From contig NC_090617.1 in assembly GCF_004359215.1 (NCBI RefSeq), forward strand, positions 4,964,722 to 4,997,118: a stretch of 32,397 nt of DNA, in the 5' to 3' direction. Below the pieces are notes generated by a model. The model worked only from the letters and a program-made list of their open reading frames with translations, did not search any database and was not told where the DNA came from. Positions 19,120-29,803 of the stretch are shown piece by piece. The position numbers and the translations under genes were made by a program. Origin of the DNA: Bremia lactucae (Eukaryota > Oomycota > Peronosporomycetes > Peronosporales > Peronosporaceae). Every line of letters begins with the position of its first letter. Position 1 is the stretch's first letter.

Positions 19120-20031
19120 TCCCAATATTGGGAGTCTTTAGATACAGCCATTTATACAAGAATTTGATCGAATTCTATGTCCACAAATCCTTACCTTGCG
19201 AATTGCTTAAGGATAAAGACACTCGACGCGAAATCGACCTGATTCCAGTTTCGAAATATTTTGTCATAAAGCTATGTCCATTGCCTCGTGACCAAGTATT
19301 TGCGATCGAGAAATTCTTTGCCGATCGCTTCGCAGCGGGGCATGTGAGGGAGTCAGCCTCCCCACATGGCTCTCCGACCTTCGGTGTGCGTTAAGCAATA
19401 TGAAAGTGGCGGATTGTGCATGCGTTCAATAATTGAACGCTGCAACAGTACCGACTCAAACGTCGATAATAAGAAAAGACGTAATCATTGATGGTATGTC
19501 AAACTAGTTAAATCTTTTTGTCAACGAATCTGACGGATGTATTCTATCAAGTGTTCAGAATACTCCGTTCACAGGATTAAGCACCCCAAGCGGAATGCTA
19601 TGGGAGTGGCTTTTTATGCCACAGGGACTTCGTTATGCCCCTGCGACATTCAACAGATTGTAACCAATCTGTAAGAACGGTGCGGTATTTCGCACCGAGT
19701 TATTTTGATGATGTCTTCGCTCATAGCCGAGCCATAAATAGAAAGCTAAACGTTAAAGTACAACGTAACCACGTCCGAAAGGTTCTTACACTTATGCGTA
19801 AGCATAAAATCTCAAAAAGTGTATATTTGCTGCAAACAAAAAACCACTTCTGGGTGCATCATGGGAAAATACAGTGCGCGTCCTGATCCGGAAAATAACA
19901 AGTTGATCATCGACTGGCTTGTGCTAGTCGATGCAAAGGAACTTCGAAAGTTCCTCGGCTTAGCGGCGTACCTGCACAAGTACTCTCGCAATTATGCTGA
20001 AATGACAGTACATCTATCTTTTTTGTTGTAG
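19120..20031 (+). pseudogene. Reverse transcriptase of element D
   Basis: NLIEFYVHKSLPCELLKDKD and LCPLPRDQVFAIEKFFADRF belong to the RT N-terminus, and HVRESASPHGSPTFGVR to the fingers. The catalytic YxDD box is YFDD at 19701-19712 (SYFDDVFAHSRA). The connection reads AKELRKFLGLAAYLHKYSRN. Frames change at about 19392, 19640 and 19820, and a stop at 20029-20031 ends the RT. Element C carries the same breaks. Confidence 0.85.
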
Positions 20032-20109
20032 AAAAATATTAAGTGGTCATGGAACGCTGATTGTCAGCGTTTCTTTGAGGGAACAAGCAAAGCTTGATGC
20101 AAACGTCAA

Positions 20110-20586
20110 TCCTAGCGATTGCGGACCAAGACCGACCTTTTCATGTGGTCTGTGACGCCAGCGATTTTGCAATCGGCTGTGCGTTAATCAATATGACACA
20201 GACGGCGCAGAGCGCGTCGTCTGTTATCAATCGCGTCGCTACAACCAGCTGAGCGCAACTATCCAGTGCATGACAAGGAACTCCTTGCCGTGAAATACGC
20301 ACTGGCTAAATTTAGGGTCTATCTCTTGGGAGATAGACCGCTCATTGTATGTACGAACCATGTGTCTTTCCGCACGGCCGTAAACAGTCCACACCTCTCG
20401 CAAAGGATGGCGAGATGGTTGTCTTTCAACGTGGAATATAACTTCTCCGTGGGATATCAACGAGGACGACTTGACGTCGTCGCGGATGCCCTTTCGCGCC
20501 AACCCGATTGTGAGCCGGCTGCGCACGCGAATGGTGACTTTTGCAACAATAAGTGTTCCGTCGTCAACATTACTCGAGGTTGTTAG
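20110..20586 (+). pseudogene. RNase H domain of element D
   Basis: DRPFHVVCDASDFAIGCALI (20130-20195) is the N-terminal strand with the first catalytic Asp; a frame change follows. The frame 20266-20586 gives HDKELLAVKYALAKFRVYLL (catalytic Glu), CTNHVSFRT where TDH-x-S/A is usual (second Asp replaced by Asn) and DVVADALSRQPD. The loss of the middle Asp would abolish activity. Frame 20266-20586 is identical in protein sequence to the C copy. Confidence 0.85.
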
Positions 20587-20759
20587 GAAAGCTTACCAAC
20601 AGCATGAGGCTCTTAAAGGGTTGATGGGTTAACTTAGAAATCCATCCCAACAATCCTATAAGTTCTGTCGAAATTGTATAGATCCTCAACAGATCGATAC
20701 ACAAGACGCAATGGGTTACTGTATTAAACAGCCATTGCTGGCGTCATACCTCGTGTCGT

Positions 20760-22080
20760 CATCCCCACCCATAATGATTTGCTTTACGCATCATGTATGA
20801 GTGCCACGATGCATGAATAAGTGGTCATCGTGGACATGAGAAGACCAATCTCACGATAAGTCGCGACTTCTACTTGCCACGCCAGTATGATTTCGTCCGC
20901 AAGTACATACGTGCTTGCGAAGTCTGTCAATGGGTGAAGACCACTATTTAATCCCGTGCTCCAGTAAAACCTCTGATTATCCCGGCAGAGTGTTGGCAAT
21001 CTGTATCGTTGAATTTTGTCTTCAGATTTCCCGACAACGTACATAAGAACAATAGTATTCTTCCTTTTGTTAATCGTTTAAGCAAAATAGTACATCTTGC
21101 TGCAGTACCGGAGTCGATGACAGCCAAAGGCTGTGCTCCTGTCTTTGTTGAATCGATATTTCGACTCCATGAGTGACCTGCGAACTGGTCTTGGACCACA
21201 ATTAAAATGTCAACTTCTCATCATTTTAACAGATGGTCAGACGGAGCAAGCAAACTGTATTTTCGAAGAGATACCTCGCGGATACGTCCATTTTTCTGAA
21301 GAGTTGGAGCGAGTTCTTGTCGATGGTAGAATTTGCCATCAACTATCCAGTGCATGCTTCTACAAAGCATAAATTGCTTTACATGAAAGGCTTCGTATAC
21401 CCACCTTGTTTGAGAGTGACTCTTATTCAAGGGGGTAGGGACTCGCTCGAGCAAAGAACTTTTTAGCTCTTGCTCATCACGCGTTTTCGCTAAGGTCAAA
21501 GCAAAGGATAACAATGTGGATCTAATTAACGTTAAAGTGGACAGACTCAGTAATAACAATAGTACAATTATAAATAATACTACTACTGACTTTGATAACA
21601 ATGCTGAAAGACCAGCTTTCAGCATCGTTATCACTGTCAGCAATAGTCTTACTGTTATTACTGATTTTACCCACCTCAATGTAGAACTCAGCATCGAAAA
21701 GTATTTTGGCGAGAACGATAATACTCTCAATACTGAAGATATTGATATCTCCGCAGTGCGAGCTGGTCGCACTGAAAACAAAAATAAAACAGAGTCAGCA
21801 GGAAATTTCCTGTTGGCTACAGAAGCAGTGGTCCGTTTCGTACAGGATTCCATCGCAAATGCGGTGGACCGACAGAAACGGAACTCTAACAAAAATGAAA
21901 GACAAACATACTTTCAATGTTAATGACCTAGTCCTTCTGTCTGTGGTAAACCTACCAAAACAAGTAGTGACGAATGTAGGCAAAAATATATTACGGTCTA
22001 GGCCCGTTTCGTATACTACATCGCCAAGGCAATGTGTACATGATCGAGCTGCCTCGTTGAATGCGTACGCATCCTAGGTT
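20760..22080 (+). pseudogene. Integrase of element D with Asn-rich linker
   Basis: Degraded HHCC finger and core (20760-21250), including TDGQTEQANC; then EFAINYPVHASTKHKLLYMK. A 135-codon frame (21516-21923) forms an Asn/Thr-rich linker, LSNNNSTIINNTTTDFDNN, ending AVVRFVQDSIANAVDRQKRN, the helix that precedes the GPY/F module in oomycete gypsy integrases. GPY/F pieces follow (NVNDLVLLSVVNLPKQ, NVYMIELP, MRTHPRFHVGRLRPY, partly reframed). The linker DNA forms a long imperfect hairpin (see findings). No chromodomain is seen; the tail is Pro/Ser-rich up to about 22410. Confidence 0.8.
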
Positions 22081-22448
22081 TCATGTTGGACGTCTCCGCC
22101 CGTAAAATCAGTACGAGGCTTCTTCCGATTCCGGATAATACCAAAACGGTCTAGGGCATCCGCCAAAGCCTGACGGTTCCGAGCCGAAGCCTTATTGTCT
22201 AGGAACAGAGTCAGATTCTCTCGAACCAGACGACCGACTCCTTCCTCCAAGGAAGAGACCTTCTAACGAGCTGTCACCAGCTCGTTCTGAAGGGACTGAT
22301 GTGTTTCGTTCCCCAGTTGACCAGGCGCAACCTGCGCACAATCTTTTAACTGGTCACGAGAGACCATATCAACCTTCACCGCTAACTCGCGGCGACGGGA
22401 TTACTCGTGATCAATAGCCTCCTTAAAAAATAAAGGGTGGGACCCAAA

Positions 22449-22688
22449 TCACGATGTTGGTTCGGGTTCGTCAAACGAGAAAAACCCTATTTTCCTCCCC
22501 CTCCACATCCGTTGACGAATTTGGGTGGTGAGAAGCGTGTTCTCTTTGAAAGCTTGCTGAAGTTCCGTGAGGTAAAGACAACTCGCGTGGAACATTTTTT
22601 TAGGGAAAGCATCCCTGAATTCAATCAAATCCTTGTATAAAGGATTTGTCTTAAGTGACTCCCAGGATTTGAGTAGTATACCTCTCAA
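22449..22688 (-). pseudogene. RT N-terminus of element E, truncated
   Basis: LLKSWESLKTNPLYKDLIEF followed by RDAFPKK is the conserved start of RT in these elements. After about 22600 the frame stays open (to 22449) but no longer resembles RT, so the true similarity ends before the junction with D. The upstream linker (23314-22700) carries KSSRESTVKDATVIAQSQSE, alignable with the linkers of A and C. Confidence 0.7.
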
Positions 22689-23381
22689 TCCGAGTCTTTA
22701 CATCGAGGACCCTTTCGCCCATCGATGAGCTGCTGAGAACCCGTTCGTTCTCTGCAAAAATTACCGCTAACCGAATATCGGTTACGTATTCGTCCTCTGT
22801 GACAAGTACGCAGATCTGCTTGATTCTACGACTATGCAGATCTCTAAATAATCAATTGGGTTCTAGGGTTGGTAATTGAGTTATCTCCGAAGTTAACTTC
22901 GGAGGCGCATATAGATCAAGAGTATAAGCGCCTACTCTTGATCCATCATTAACCAAGACAATTAAAGTCTCGGTTTCTTTCTGGGATTTATCCGCAGGCT
23001 GCTGAGGGATCAATTTATCGGGATGCTGAAGTCAAGTCACTTCAGCATTAACTAGTTTAAGGAGATTTCTCCTCAAGTACGTGGGGACTTATTCTCTCAA
23101 CGTCTTCCGACTGTGATTGCGCTATCACAGTCGCGTCCTTTACGGTCGACTCTCTACTCGACTTATCCGTAGGTAAACCTTCAGCGCTGCCTCTGTATTC
23201 GCACAGCCGCCGGCAGCTGACTCCACAGTGCGATTCGTCATCCCACTGTGATCTTGTGCAGTCGTACAAACGACCGTACCACAAGTGAGGCCTTCGCACC
23301 CACTCGTAGTACATTTACACGCTTGTGGATGCTCCAAGACGTTCATCAGATGGCCATCTGATGAACAAGCGTCAGGCATCT

Positions 23382-23705
23382 TTACGGATCGATGCTGCCA
23401 GCTGATCCTTGATCATATTTTTTGAGCCAATGTAGACCTAGGATGACATCGAATTTGTCATTCAAAGCCAGTACGATGAAATCATCATCATACTGTAAAT
23501 CTATTAACATGAAGTGAAATTTCACTCCGCGTTTCAACAGTGTTATCGATGCGCCTGTCGGTAGACGCACCGTCATCTTCGATAGAGGGATGTCGCGCTC
23601 AACATATTTGAGCCTACGACCCTCTAGCGACTGGCGATGAATAAAGTATTCGACGCCCCACAATCCACTAGGGCTCTAGTGACATCATTTGTCACTATAA
23701 CTTAA
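23382..23705 (-). pseudogene. Retropepsin of element E
   Basis: ALVDCGASNTLF (about 23680-23645) is the active-site loop, with Cys in place of Ser/Thr. A TAG after IASR breaks the frame; LKYVERDIPLSKMTVRLPTG and LNDKFDVILGLHWLKKYD follow in the frame 23663-23382. It is preceded by VTNDVTR, the usual N-terminal strand. Confidence 0.8.
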
Positions 23706-23981
23706 AGGTGATGAAGGATACTTCATCGCCAGGTGGAGAGAAAGACAAATAATAAATGTGTGTCCGGAGCATCTTTCTTCAAGAGATTTGCAAATTCTCT
23801 TGAGGTTGCTGGACCAGTAGGCCGTTGCACCCCTACTGACTCCGACCGTTTTTTTACGGTACACCTCGCTGTTGCGATTACGCAACAACGTCGGACCCGC
23901 GACTGCTGCCCCTTTTGGCATTTGGTCCATAATCGTTCAGTACCCCTCGGTACTGGGCGTAAGGCACTACACCTCATGAGC

Positions 23982-24816
23982 TTACTGACTTAATTTTTGA
24001 CAGCAATTGCACCTATGCAATTGCTTATTGTTCGAAAAGCGAGGTTTCTCGCTTTCGACATAAGGGAGGTCCATAGGTTCTGGACCCTCCAGTTTGTGTC
24101 GTCTTGGAGGACGATACGATGACGAACTAGCTTGAGCCTGTATCAAATTAAAGTCCTCCTGTTCCGCAACGGATATTGCTTCTTCTAGCGTATCCAGTTC
24201 CAAGCGGAACAGGTGGGTCTTCACGGGACGATCCTTAATACCTTGCATGATCACCGTAATCAACGTGTGTTCATGAACTGGGTTGTTTGTAATACAACTC
24301 GCTGAGAATTGTATGTGCTGGGCACAAGCGTGAACATCACACCTGCCTTGCTTTAGTTTCAGAAGCTCTGATCGAGCTCTGAATTCAGCCCTAGGCGGTT
24401 CAAACGTCCGTTTGAGCTGGGCTTTACAAGCCTCTAGCGATCCAAAGACATAAAAGCCGCGCAACTAAAGGCCTAATGCCCAAGTTTTGGCACGACCTGC
24501 CAAATTTGACTGAGCAAATGCGACTTGCATTTACTCGTCGACGATGTGACGAGCCCTTATGTCATCGTTCAACTCGACGAACCATCTTAATAGGGAGTTT
24601 TCTCTACGTAGAGATGTCAATCTTTAAGGTTTCGGGACGACGCATGTGCGTCATCCCAGGTACAGGGGTCTGTACCTGTTGTAACCTCAACAATTCTGCC
24701 TGTTGAGAGCCTTGCTGATTCAGCAAGGCTACCTTCTCCTTCATCTCGTCAAGTTCATGTTGCATGAACTTGGCGATGGCTGAATGAAGGGCATCTCCGT
24801 CCAAACCGGACAGCAT
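23982..24816 (-). pseudogene. Gag of element E, broken, with degraded zinc knuckle
   Basis: ATG 24816 starts MLSGLDGDALHSAIAKFMQH, then a helical LDEMKEKVALLNQQGSQQ and a stop at 24604-24606. After a decayed middle, the frame 24464-23982 has RTFEPPRAEFRARSELLKLK, VKTHLFRLELDTLEEAISVA and YRPPRRHK, the Ty3/gypsy capsid end (retrotransposon gag domain). RCNCCQKLSQ at the end is a damaged C-x2-C-x4-H-x4-C knuckle; the frame stops there and the last Cys lies beyond the stop. The first 72 codons are identical to the start of gag in element F. Confidence 0.85.
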
Positions 24817-24971
24817 GGCCAAGATGGCATCGTTCCGTACGGTCGAACTCGTTCGACTGCACTCCTTTCTATGTCACTTAGAAAGAAGTAGCTACCACGC
24901 GAAACGTGATGCGTAGTTCTATTATCATCTAGCATGTCCATGTTAGATGATGGAAATGTGGTCCTTGGACG

Positions 24972-24989
24972 GACTACAAAGTGCTGCCA
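24972..24989 (-). promoter_or_regulatory. Primer binding site of element E
   Basis: Two bases after the LTR end, the minus strand reads TGGCAGCACTTTGTAGTC, starting with the TGG that pairs with a tRNA 3' CCA. The same sequence with the same 2-base spacing follows the LTR at 32014 (32017-32034). I cannot name the tRNA from memory. Confidence 0.65.
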
Positions 24990-24991
24990 GG

Positions 24992-25425
24992 TGTAACGGG
25001 GTACTGCCGACTTGTACTGCTTCAGTACAAGTCCACTTCGCACTGCCTCAGTGCGGTACCTCACGTCACTTCACGTACACTAGTACGTGCAGAGGAAGAC
25101 TCTCTGTAAAACACTTACTTTAAAGAGAGTTAATTAAAAACTGTATTTAATATAATTAAGTTCTTCTTGTCCATCTACTTAATACTAACTTAATTATAAA
25201 CTAATACAAAACATGTAATAAAGTCTTCTCCGTCTTTCTCTTTGCGCGCGTCCAGAGCTGACTGAACGACGGAAAAGTAGATATAATGGTCGATATCTAC
25301 CAATCGATAAGCTTTTAGAATATTACCATGCAAAGTAATATCCTCCAAATATTATCTACCTTTTATATAACATATTAATTAGCAACCTTTATTGTTAGTT
25401 CCATGTAACGATACACCCCGTTTCA
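24992..25425 (-). repeat. 5' LTR of element E
   Basis: 434 bp. On the minus strand it starts TGAAACGGGGTGTATCG and ends CCCCGTTACA. The hairpin CTTGTACTGCTTCAGTACAAG lies in U5 (25011-25031). Its terminal A in TGAAAC differs from TGTAAC/TGTAGC in the others. It is followed on the minus-strand 3' side by PBS and gag, which fixes the orientation. Confidence 0.85.
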
Positions 25426-25689
25426 GTTATGGTATTGAAAAAAACACTCTCGCCTCGACGCTGGTGGTCGGAGCGAGCGAGTCATAGGAGAAAGAACCTT
25501 GAGTATACAAGAGCGCATTCGCATCGGACGGGCAATTCAACGGAAAAATAGTAATGTTAGTGTCCGCAATATTTTGCGGTTCGCTCCCGAAAAGAAGCCC
25601 TAGTTGCCCTCTAAGGGCAACCTCATTCGTTGGTCTGGTGTGACCATCGATCAATTGTCCGATCCGGCCAGCAAAGCCGGAAAGTGTAG
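25426..25689. other. Unassigned stretch between LTR of E and LTR2 of C, with a minus-strand ORF
   Basis: On the minus strand 25654-25427 is open and reads RPTNEVALRGQLGLLFGSEP, then ADTNITIFPLNCPSDANALL, with protein-like composition and a Met start (MIDGH). I recognise no family. It has no counterpart beside LTR2 of element B, so it is either host DNA trapped between elements or part of another element. Confidence 0.35.
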
Positions 25690-26426
25690 CGAAGCTACCT
25701 CACACCTAAAGTCAAAGGAAGACTTTTAGACTCAGAGAGTCTCTAAGTTCTATAGGACTAATGGGTCATACAACTCAGGGAGTCGTACAAGCTATTAAAG
25801 CCTAATGAATCCTAGTTCAAGAGATTTAGGTGTTTTTAAAGACACGTGGCAACTAGTGTCCAAGAGTATATACCTTAGAAAGGCTTCTATATCTTACAGA
25901 TCAACGCGCAAGCCTTAGGAAAGCACTTTAAAAGCTTTAAGATCAAAAGAGGAACGACACTTTATTTAAATATTTAATTTGAAACCTTACCCTAACTAAT
26001 TTGAAGTAGATTTCAGCCGCCAGATTTATATCTGGCCGCGACAAGTTGTTCACAGCGATATGTGTTGGCCGATGAGGACTTCCACTTTCGGCGGTTAAAG
26101 TATTTTGTTACTTTCATCGATGACAAGTCTTGACACTCCGCAGTGTATCTTATGCAAAACAGGTCCGAAGTTTCCAGCAAGTTCGTTCACTTAGTAAAGT
26201 TTGCTGAGAAATGAATCGGCAATTCTGTCAAGATGCTTCGCAGCGACAGCGACGGCGAGTACAAGTCAGCTAAAACGGCCAAATTCTGCGCCGATCGCGG
26301 CATTGTCCGTTATTCATGATTATTGGGATTTAAGTAATTAACTATTCTAGAAAAAAAGGATAAAAGGGTATATTACCCATAAGGTAAATGTACCACGGTT
26401 CTTCAACCGATGTATGCCCCATTGCA
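25690..26426 (-). repeat. 3' LTR2 of element C, interrupted by a copia fragment
   Basis: Minus strand starts TGCAATGGGGCATACATCGG after the PPT and aligns with LTR2 of element B (15312-14850) through landmarks such as GAGTCGTACAAGCTATTAAAG and ACCTTAGAAAGGCTTCTAT. About 265 bp at 26053-26318 are absent from the B copy. Confidence 0.7.
26053..26318 (+). pseudogene. Ty1/copia integrase fragment inside LTR2 of C
   Basis: On the plus strand the pieces DMCWPMRTSTFGG, then RLKYFVTFIDDKS, HSAVYLMQNRSEVSSKFVHL, GNSVKMLRSDSDGEYKSAKT and AKFCADRGIV follow the copia integrase core in order: the D-V-x-GPM start, the YFVTFIDD strand with the first catalytic Asp, and the RSD-x-GGEY box with the second (one Gly is now Asp). 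There is one frame change after FGG and two in-frame stops. No copia sequence is seen elsewhere in the window. Confidence 0.85.
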
Positions 26427-26440
26427 CCCTCCCCCATCAG
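26427..26440 (-). promoter_or_regulatory. Polypurine tract of element C
   Basis: Minus strand CTGATGGGGGAGGG, identical to the tract of element B, directly before the LTR2 start. Confidence 0.75.
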
Positions 26441-26537
26441 ACTGTTGACATCGAGTGACAACATTTGCTTCATTTCCTCTTTGAGGTTGGAACCTAAACA
26501 GCTAAACGTTTGGTTGTGTTTTTCTTTTCTTTGTCCC

Positions 26538-27783
26538 ATGACAATGAAGCATGACTCACAGACTATTAGCACCTTCCTCGATGATGAGGGAATGGTGGCT
26601 TCGAAAGTCACAATCCATCAGAGGCTGAAAAAATAGAGCGTCGCTCTTATACGCCCTCCCATCCGGATGAACGTCGGCGGGCCCCGAATCCGTTCCCAGA
26701 ACGTGGTGTCGCTGATGTCTTAACTGCATTGAGCAGGACACTGGACCCTGAGTCCAACATCATTACGATTCTTCGGATGAAGAGCAAGAGCGGGCAATCC
26801 TCGTAGAGGAACAAGCTCGTCGTCAAGCTGCCGAGCTAGCGAGAGCTAACGCTCATAGTGAATACCGATTCACCCCGCTTGGTGCGGAAGAGTATCTCAA
26901 AGAGATCGCGGGTCAGAGATTGGCCATCTGGATCTCCGGTGCCACGGCAAGACCGCCGAAGGAGATCGCTGCTTGCGACGCTCTTCATGAGTGATATCTT
27001 ACGTCAAAGGTAATAAAGTGAGGTCAGTATCTGACGCGCTTACGTGACCAAGCCTGTGGAGCTTCGGTGACCTCAACGAGGGAAATTCCGATCTTTTTGT
27101 TTCCAGTAACAACAAGTAAAAACGAAGTCTCGTTTGAGAACTGGGTCCATCGGGCCCGCCGCCTCCACAATAGTTGGAATATTAGAGGTCTGCAGATGTG
27201 GCAGATGTTCGTTTGGAACGGAACCTTCGCTTCGATTTCGCCAAGCCAAAGGACAGTTAAGTTCGGCACTTATGCAACAAAACGAATAAAGGTCTAGCCG
27301 TTATTTCAGTGCTTCGGCTGACCGTGCAACCATAACTCGAAGCCGCGCTGAGGCTATAGATGCACCCAATCGCACGTCTAGTGGTGGGAAGCGTCGTTTG
27401 ACGAGAGTTGACCCTGAGCTTGGCGCTCAAACCGTCAACGGCGTACGGGCAATCTTGCCGAAGAGGTACCTCGAACTCCCAAGAGATTTAAGAAGAGGGA
27501 TACCCTAGCCACTTCACCAGATACTGGTATTGGCCCTTACAGCGACGTCGCCTTAAAGTTTCTCCACATGAAACTGAAGGTTCCCCCGCGCATCAAGCAG
27601 CGCGAGAGGGGGGCCGAAATTTCGGCGGAACCTTCAGATGCTATATGGCACGAGGTGCAACTTCTTCGTGAGGTCCTTGCTCGGGTTGAGAGCTCTTTTG
27701 AGGCGGTTCGGGACCGTCTGACAACGCTGGAGCGTCAGAAGCCTCGTTTAGAGGGCCAGCTCGACATCCTGGTGAGGATGTAG
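26538..27783 (+). pseudogene. Antisense reading frame aORF2 in element C, broken
   Basis: Counterpart of 15425-16730. ATG 26538 starts MTMKHDSQTISTFLDDEGMV, 98 bp inside the PPT. Conserved later pieces are LAIWISG, YLTRLRDQA, SKNEVSFENWVHRARRLH, YFSASADRATITRSRAEA and GGKRRLTRVDPELGAQ. The last frame, 27568-27783, reads KVPPRIKQRERGAEISAEPS then LLREVLARVESSFEAVRDRL and LTTLERQKPRLEGQLDIL, a clear leucine/valine heptad pattern ending at TAG 27781-27783. Frame breaks differ from those in B, so the two copies decayed separately. Confidence 0.55.
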
Positions 27784-29090
27784 CAATATGCGGCACGTCC
27801 GCCTGCCTCGGCGCAAGCGCCTTAAAGTTCACGGAGGAAGGGTCCCGATGTGGCTTAAGCAAGCCATCGTAAGACACTAAGAGGTTTACCACAGACAGAA
27901 GGACTAGGTCATTAACATTGAAAGTATGTTTGTCTTCCATTTTTGTTAGAGTTCCGTTTCTGTCGGTCCACCACATTTGCGATGGAATCCTCTACGAAAC
28001 GGACCACTGCTTCTGTAGCCAACAGGAAAGTTCCTGCTGACTCTGTTTTATTTTTGTTTTCAGTGCGACCAGCTCGCACTGCGGAGATATCAATATCTTC
28101 AGTATTGAGAGTATTATCGTTCTCGCCAAAATACTTTTCAATGCTGAGTTCTACATTGAGGTGGGTAAACTCAGTAATAACAGTAGGACTATTGCTGACT
28201 TTGATAACGATGCTGAAAGCTGGTCTTTCAGCATTGTTATCAAAGTCAGTAGTAGTATTATTTATAATTGTACTATTGTTATTACTGAGTCTGTCCACTT
28301 TAACGTTGATTAGATCCTTATTGTTATCCTTTGCCTTGACCTTAGCGATAACGCGTGATGAGCAAGAGTTAAAAAGTTCTTTGCTCGAGCGAGTCCCTAC
28401 CCCCTTGAATAAGAGTCACTCTCAAACAAGGTGGGTATACGAAGCCTTTCATGTAAAGCAATTTATGCTTTGTAGAAGCATGCACTGGATAGTTGATGGC
28501 AAATTCTACCATCGACAAGAACTCGCTCCAACTCTTCAGAAAAATGGACGTATCCGCGAGGTATCTCTTCGAAAATACAGTTTGCTTGCTCCGTCTGACC
28601 ATCTGTTAAAATGATGAGAAGTTGACATTTTAATTGTGGTCCAAGACCAGTTCGCAGGTCACTCATGGAGTCGAAATATCGATTCAACAAAGACAGGAGC
28701 ACAGCCTTTGGCTGTCATCGACTCCGGTACTGCAACAAGATGTACTATTTTGCTTAAACGATTAACAAAAGGAAGAATACTATTGTTCTTATGTACGTTG
28801 TCGGGAAATCTGAAGACAAAATTCAACGATACAGATTGCCAACACTCTGCCGGGATAATCAGAGGTTATACTGGAGCACGGGATTAAATAGTGGTCTTCA
28901 CCCATTGACAGACTTCGCAAGCACGTATGTACTTGCGGACGAAATCATACTGGCGTGGCAAGTAGAAGTCGCGACTTATCGTGAGATTGGTCTTCTCATG
29001 TCCACGATGACCACTTATTCATGCATCGTGGCACTCATACATGATGCGTAAAGCAAATCATTATGGGTGGGGATGACGACACGAGGTATG
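27480..29090 (-). pseudogene. Chimeric integrase of element C
   Basis: The core and Asn-rich linker match element D (linker frame 28298-27912, about seven residue differences). After NVNDLVLLSVVNL the sequence jumps at 27889 to LVSYDGLLKPHRDPSS, the end of a B-type GPY/F module, with the frame kept (27976-27641); most of the GPY/F module is missing. A Pro/Ser-rich linker (PALSDGPEPPQKSSQPEQGP) and a frameshifted chromodomain start (GNLQFHVEKL) follow. Confidence 0.8.
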
Positions 29091-29248
29091 ACGCCAGCAA
29101 TGGCTGTTTAATACAGTAACCCATTGCGTCTTGTGTATCGATCTGTTGAGGATCCATACAATTTCGACAGAACTTATAGGATTGTTGGGATGGATTTCTA
29201 AGTTAACCCATCAACCCTTTAAGAGCCTCATGCTCTTGGTAAGCTTTC

Positions 29249-29720
29249 CTAACAACCTCGAGTAATGTTGACGACGGAACACTTATTGTTGCAAAAGTCA
29301 CCATTCGCGTGCGCAGCCGGCTCACAATCGGGTTGGCGCGAAAGGGCATCCGCGACGACGTCAAGTCGTCCTCGTTGATATCCCACGGAGAAGTTATATT
29401 CCACGTTGAAAGACAACCATCTCGCCATCCTTTGCGAGAGGTGTGGACTGTTTACGGCCGTGCGGAAAGACACATGGTTCGTACATACAATGAGCGGTCT
29501 ATCTCCCAAGAGATAGACCCTAAATTTAGCCAGTGCGTATTTCACGGCAAGGAGTTCCTTGTCATGCACTGGATAGTTGCGCTCAGCTGGTTGTAGCGAC
29601 GCGATTGATAACAGACGACGCGCTCTGCGCCGTCTGTGTCATATTGATTAACGCACAGCCGATTGCAAAATCGCTGGCGTCACAGACCACATGAAAAGGT
29701 CGGTCTTGGTCCGCAATCGC
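29249..29720 (-). pseudogene. RNase H of element C
   Basis: Frame 29569-29249 is identical in protein sequence to 20266-20586 of element D over 106 residues, including CTNHVSF where a catalytic Asp is expected. The upstream piece PFHVVCDASDFAIG lies in another frame near 29690. The shared Asp-to-Asn change shows that the two copies separated after inactivation. Confidence 0.85.
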
Positions 29721-29803
29721 TAGGATTGACGTTTGCATCAAGCTTTGCTTGTTCCCTCAAAGAAACGCTGACAATCAGCGTTCCATGACCACTTAATATT
29801 TTT

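Larger units (their letters stand above)
18631..22436 (+). mobile_element. Element D: decayed Ty3/gypsy pol, plus strand, one arm of a large inverted repeat
   Basis: Order: protease (18631-18906), linker, RT (19120-20031), RNase H (20110-20586), integrase (20760-22080) and a Pro/Ser-rich tail to about 22410. There is no gag, PBS or LTR on either side. From about 18930 to 21953 it is nearly identical to the minus strand of 30905-27889 (element C), including the same stops and frame breaks. At about 22436 it abuts the truncated RT of element E. Confidence 0.85.
22440..25425 (-). mobile_element. Element E: decayed Ty3/gypsy element with 5' LTR, PBS, gag, protease, start of RT
   Basis: Minus-oriented from its LTR (25425-24992) through the PBS (24989-24972), leader, gag (24816-23982), protease (about 23700-23382), linker (to about 22700) and RT N-terminus (22688-22600). 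It ends at about 22440, where it meets the 3' end of plus-strand element D. No 3' LTR is found. Confidence 0.85.

Noticed and set aside
21221..21892. 223-codon hydrophobic minus-strand frame, with an equal on the plus strand at 27943-28614
   Set aside because: It is exactly antisense to the integrase core and Asn-rich linker. The two copies agree because the DNA itself was duplicated, and the sense strand carries recognised integrase residues. Reverse complements of Asn/Thr-rich coding DNA read as Leu/Ile/Val runs, so the apparent membrane protein is a compositional shadow.
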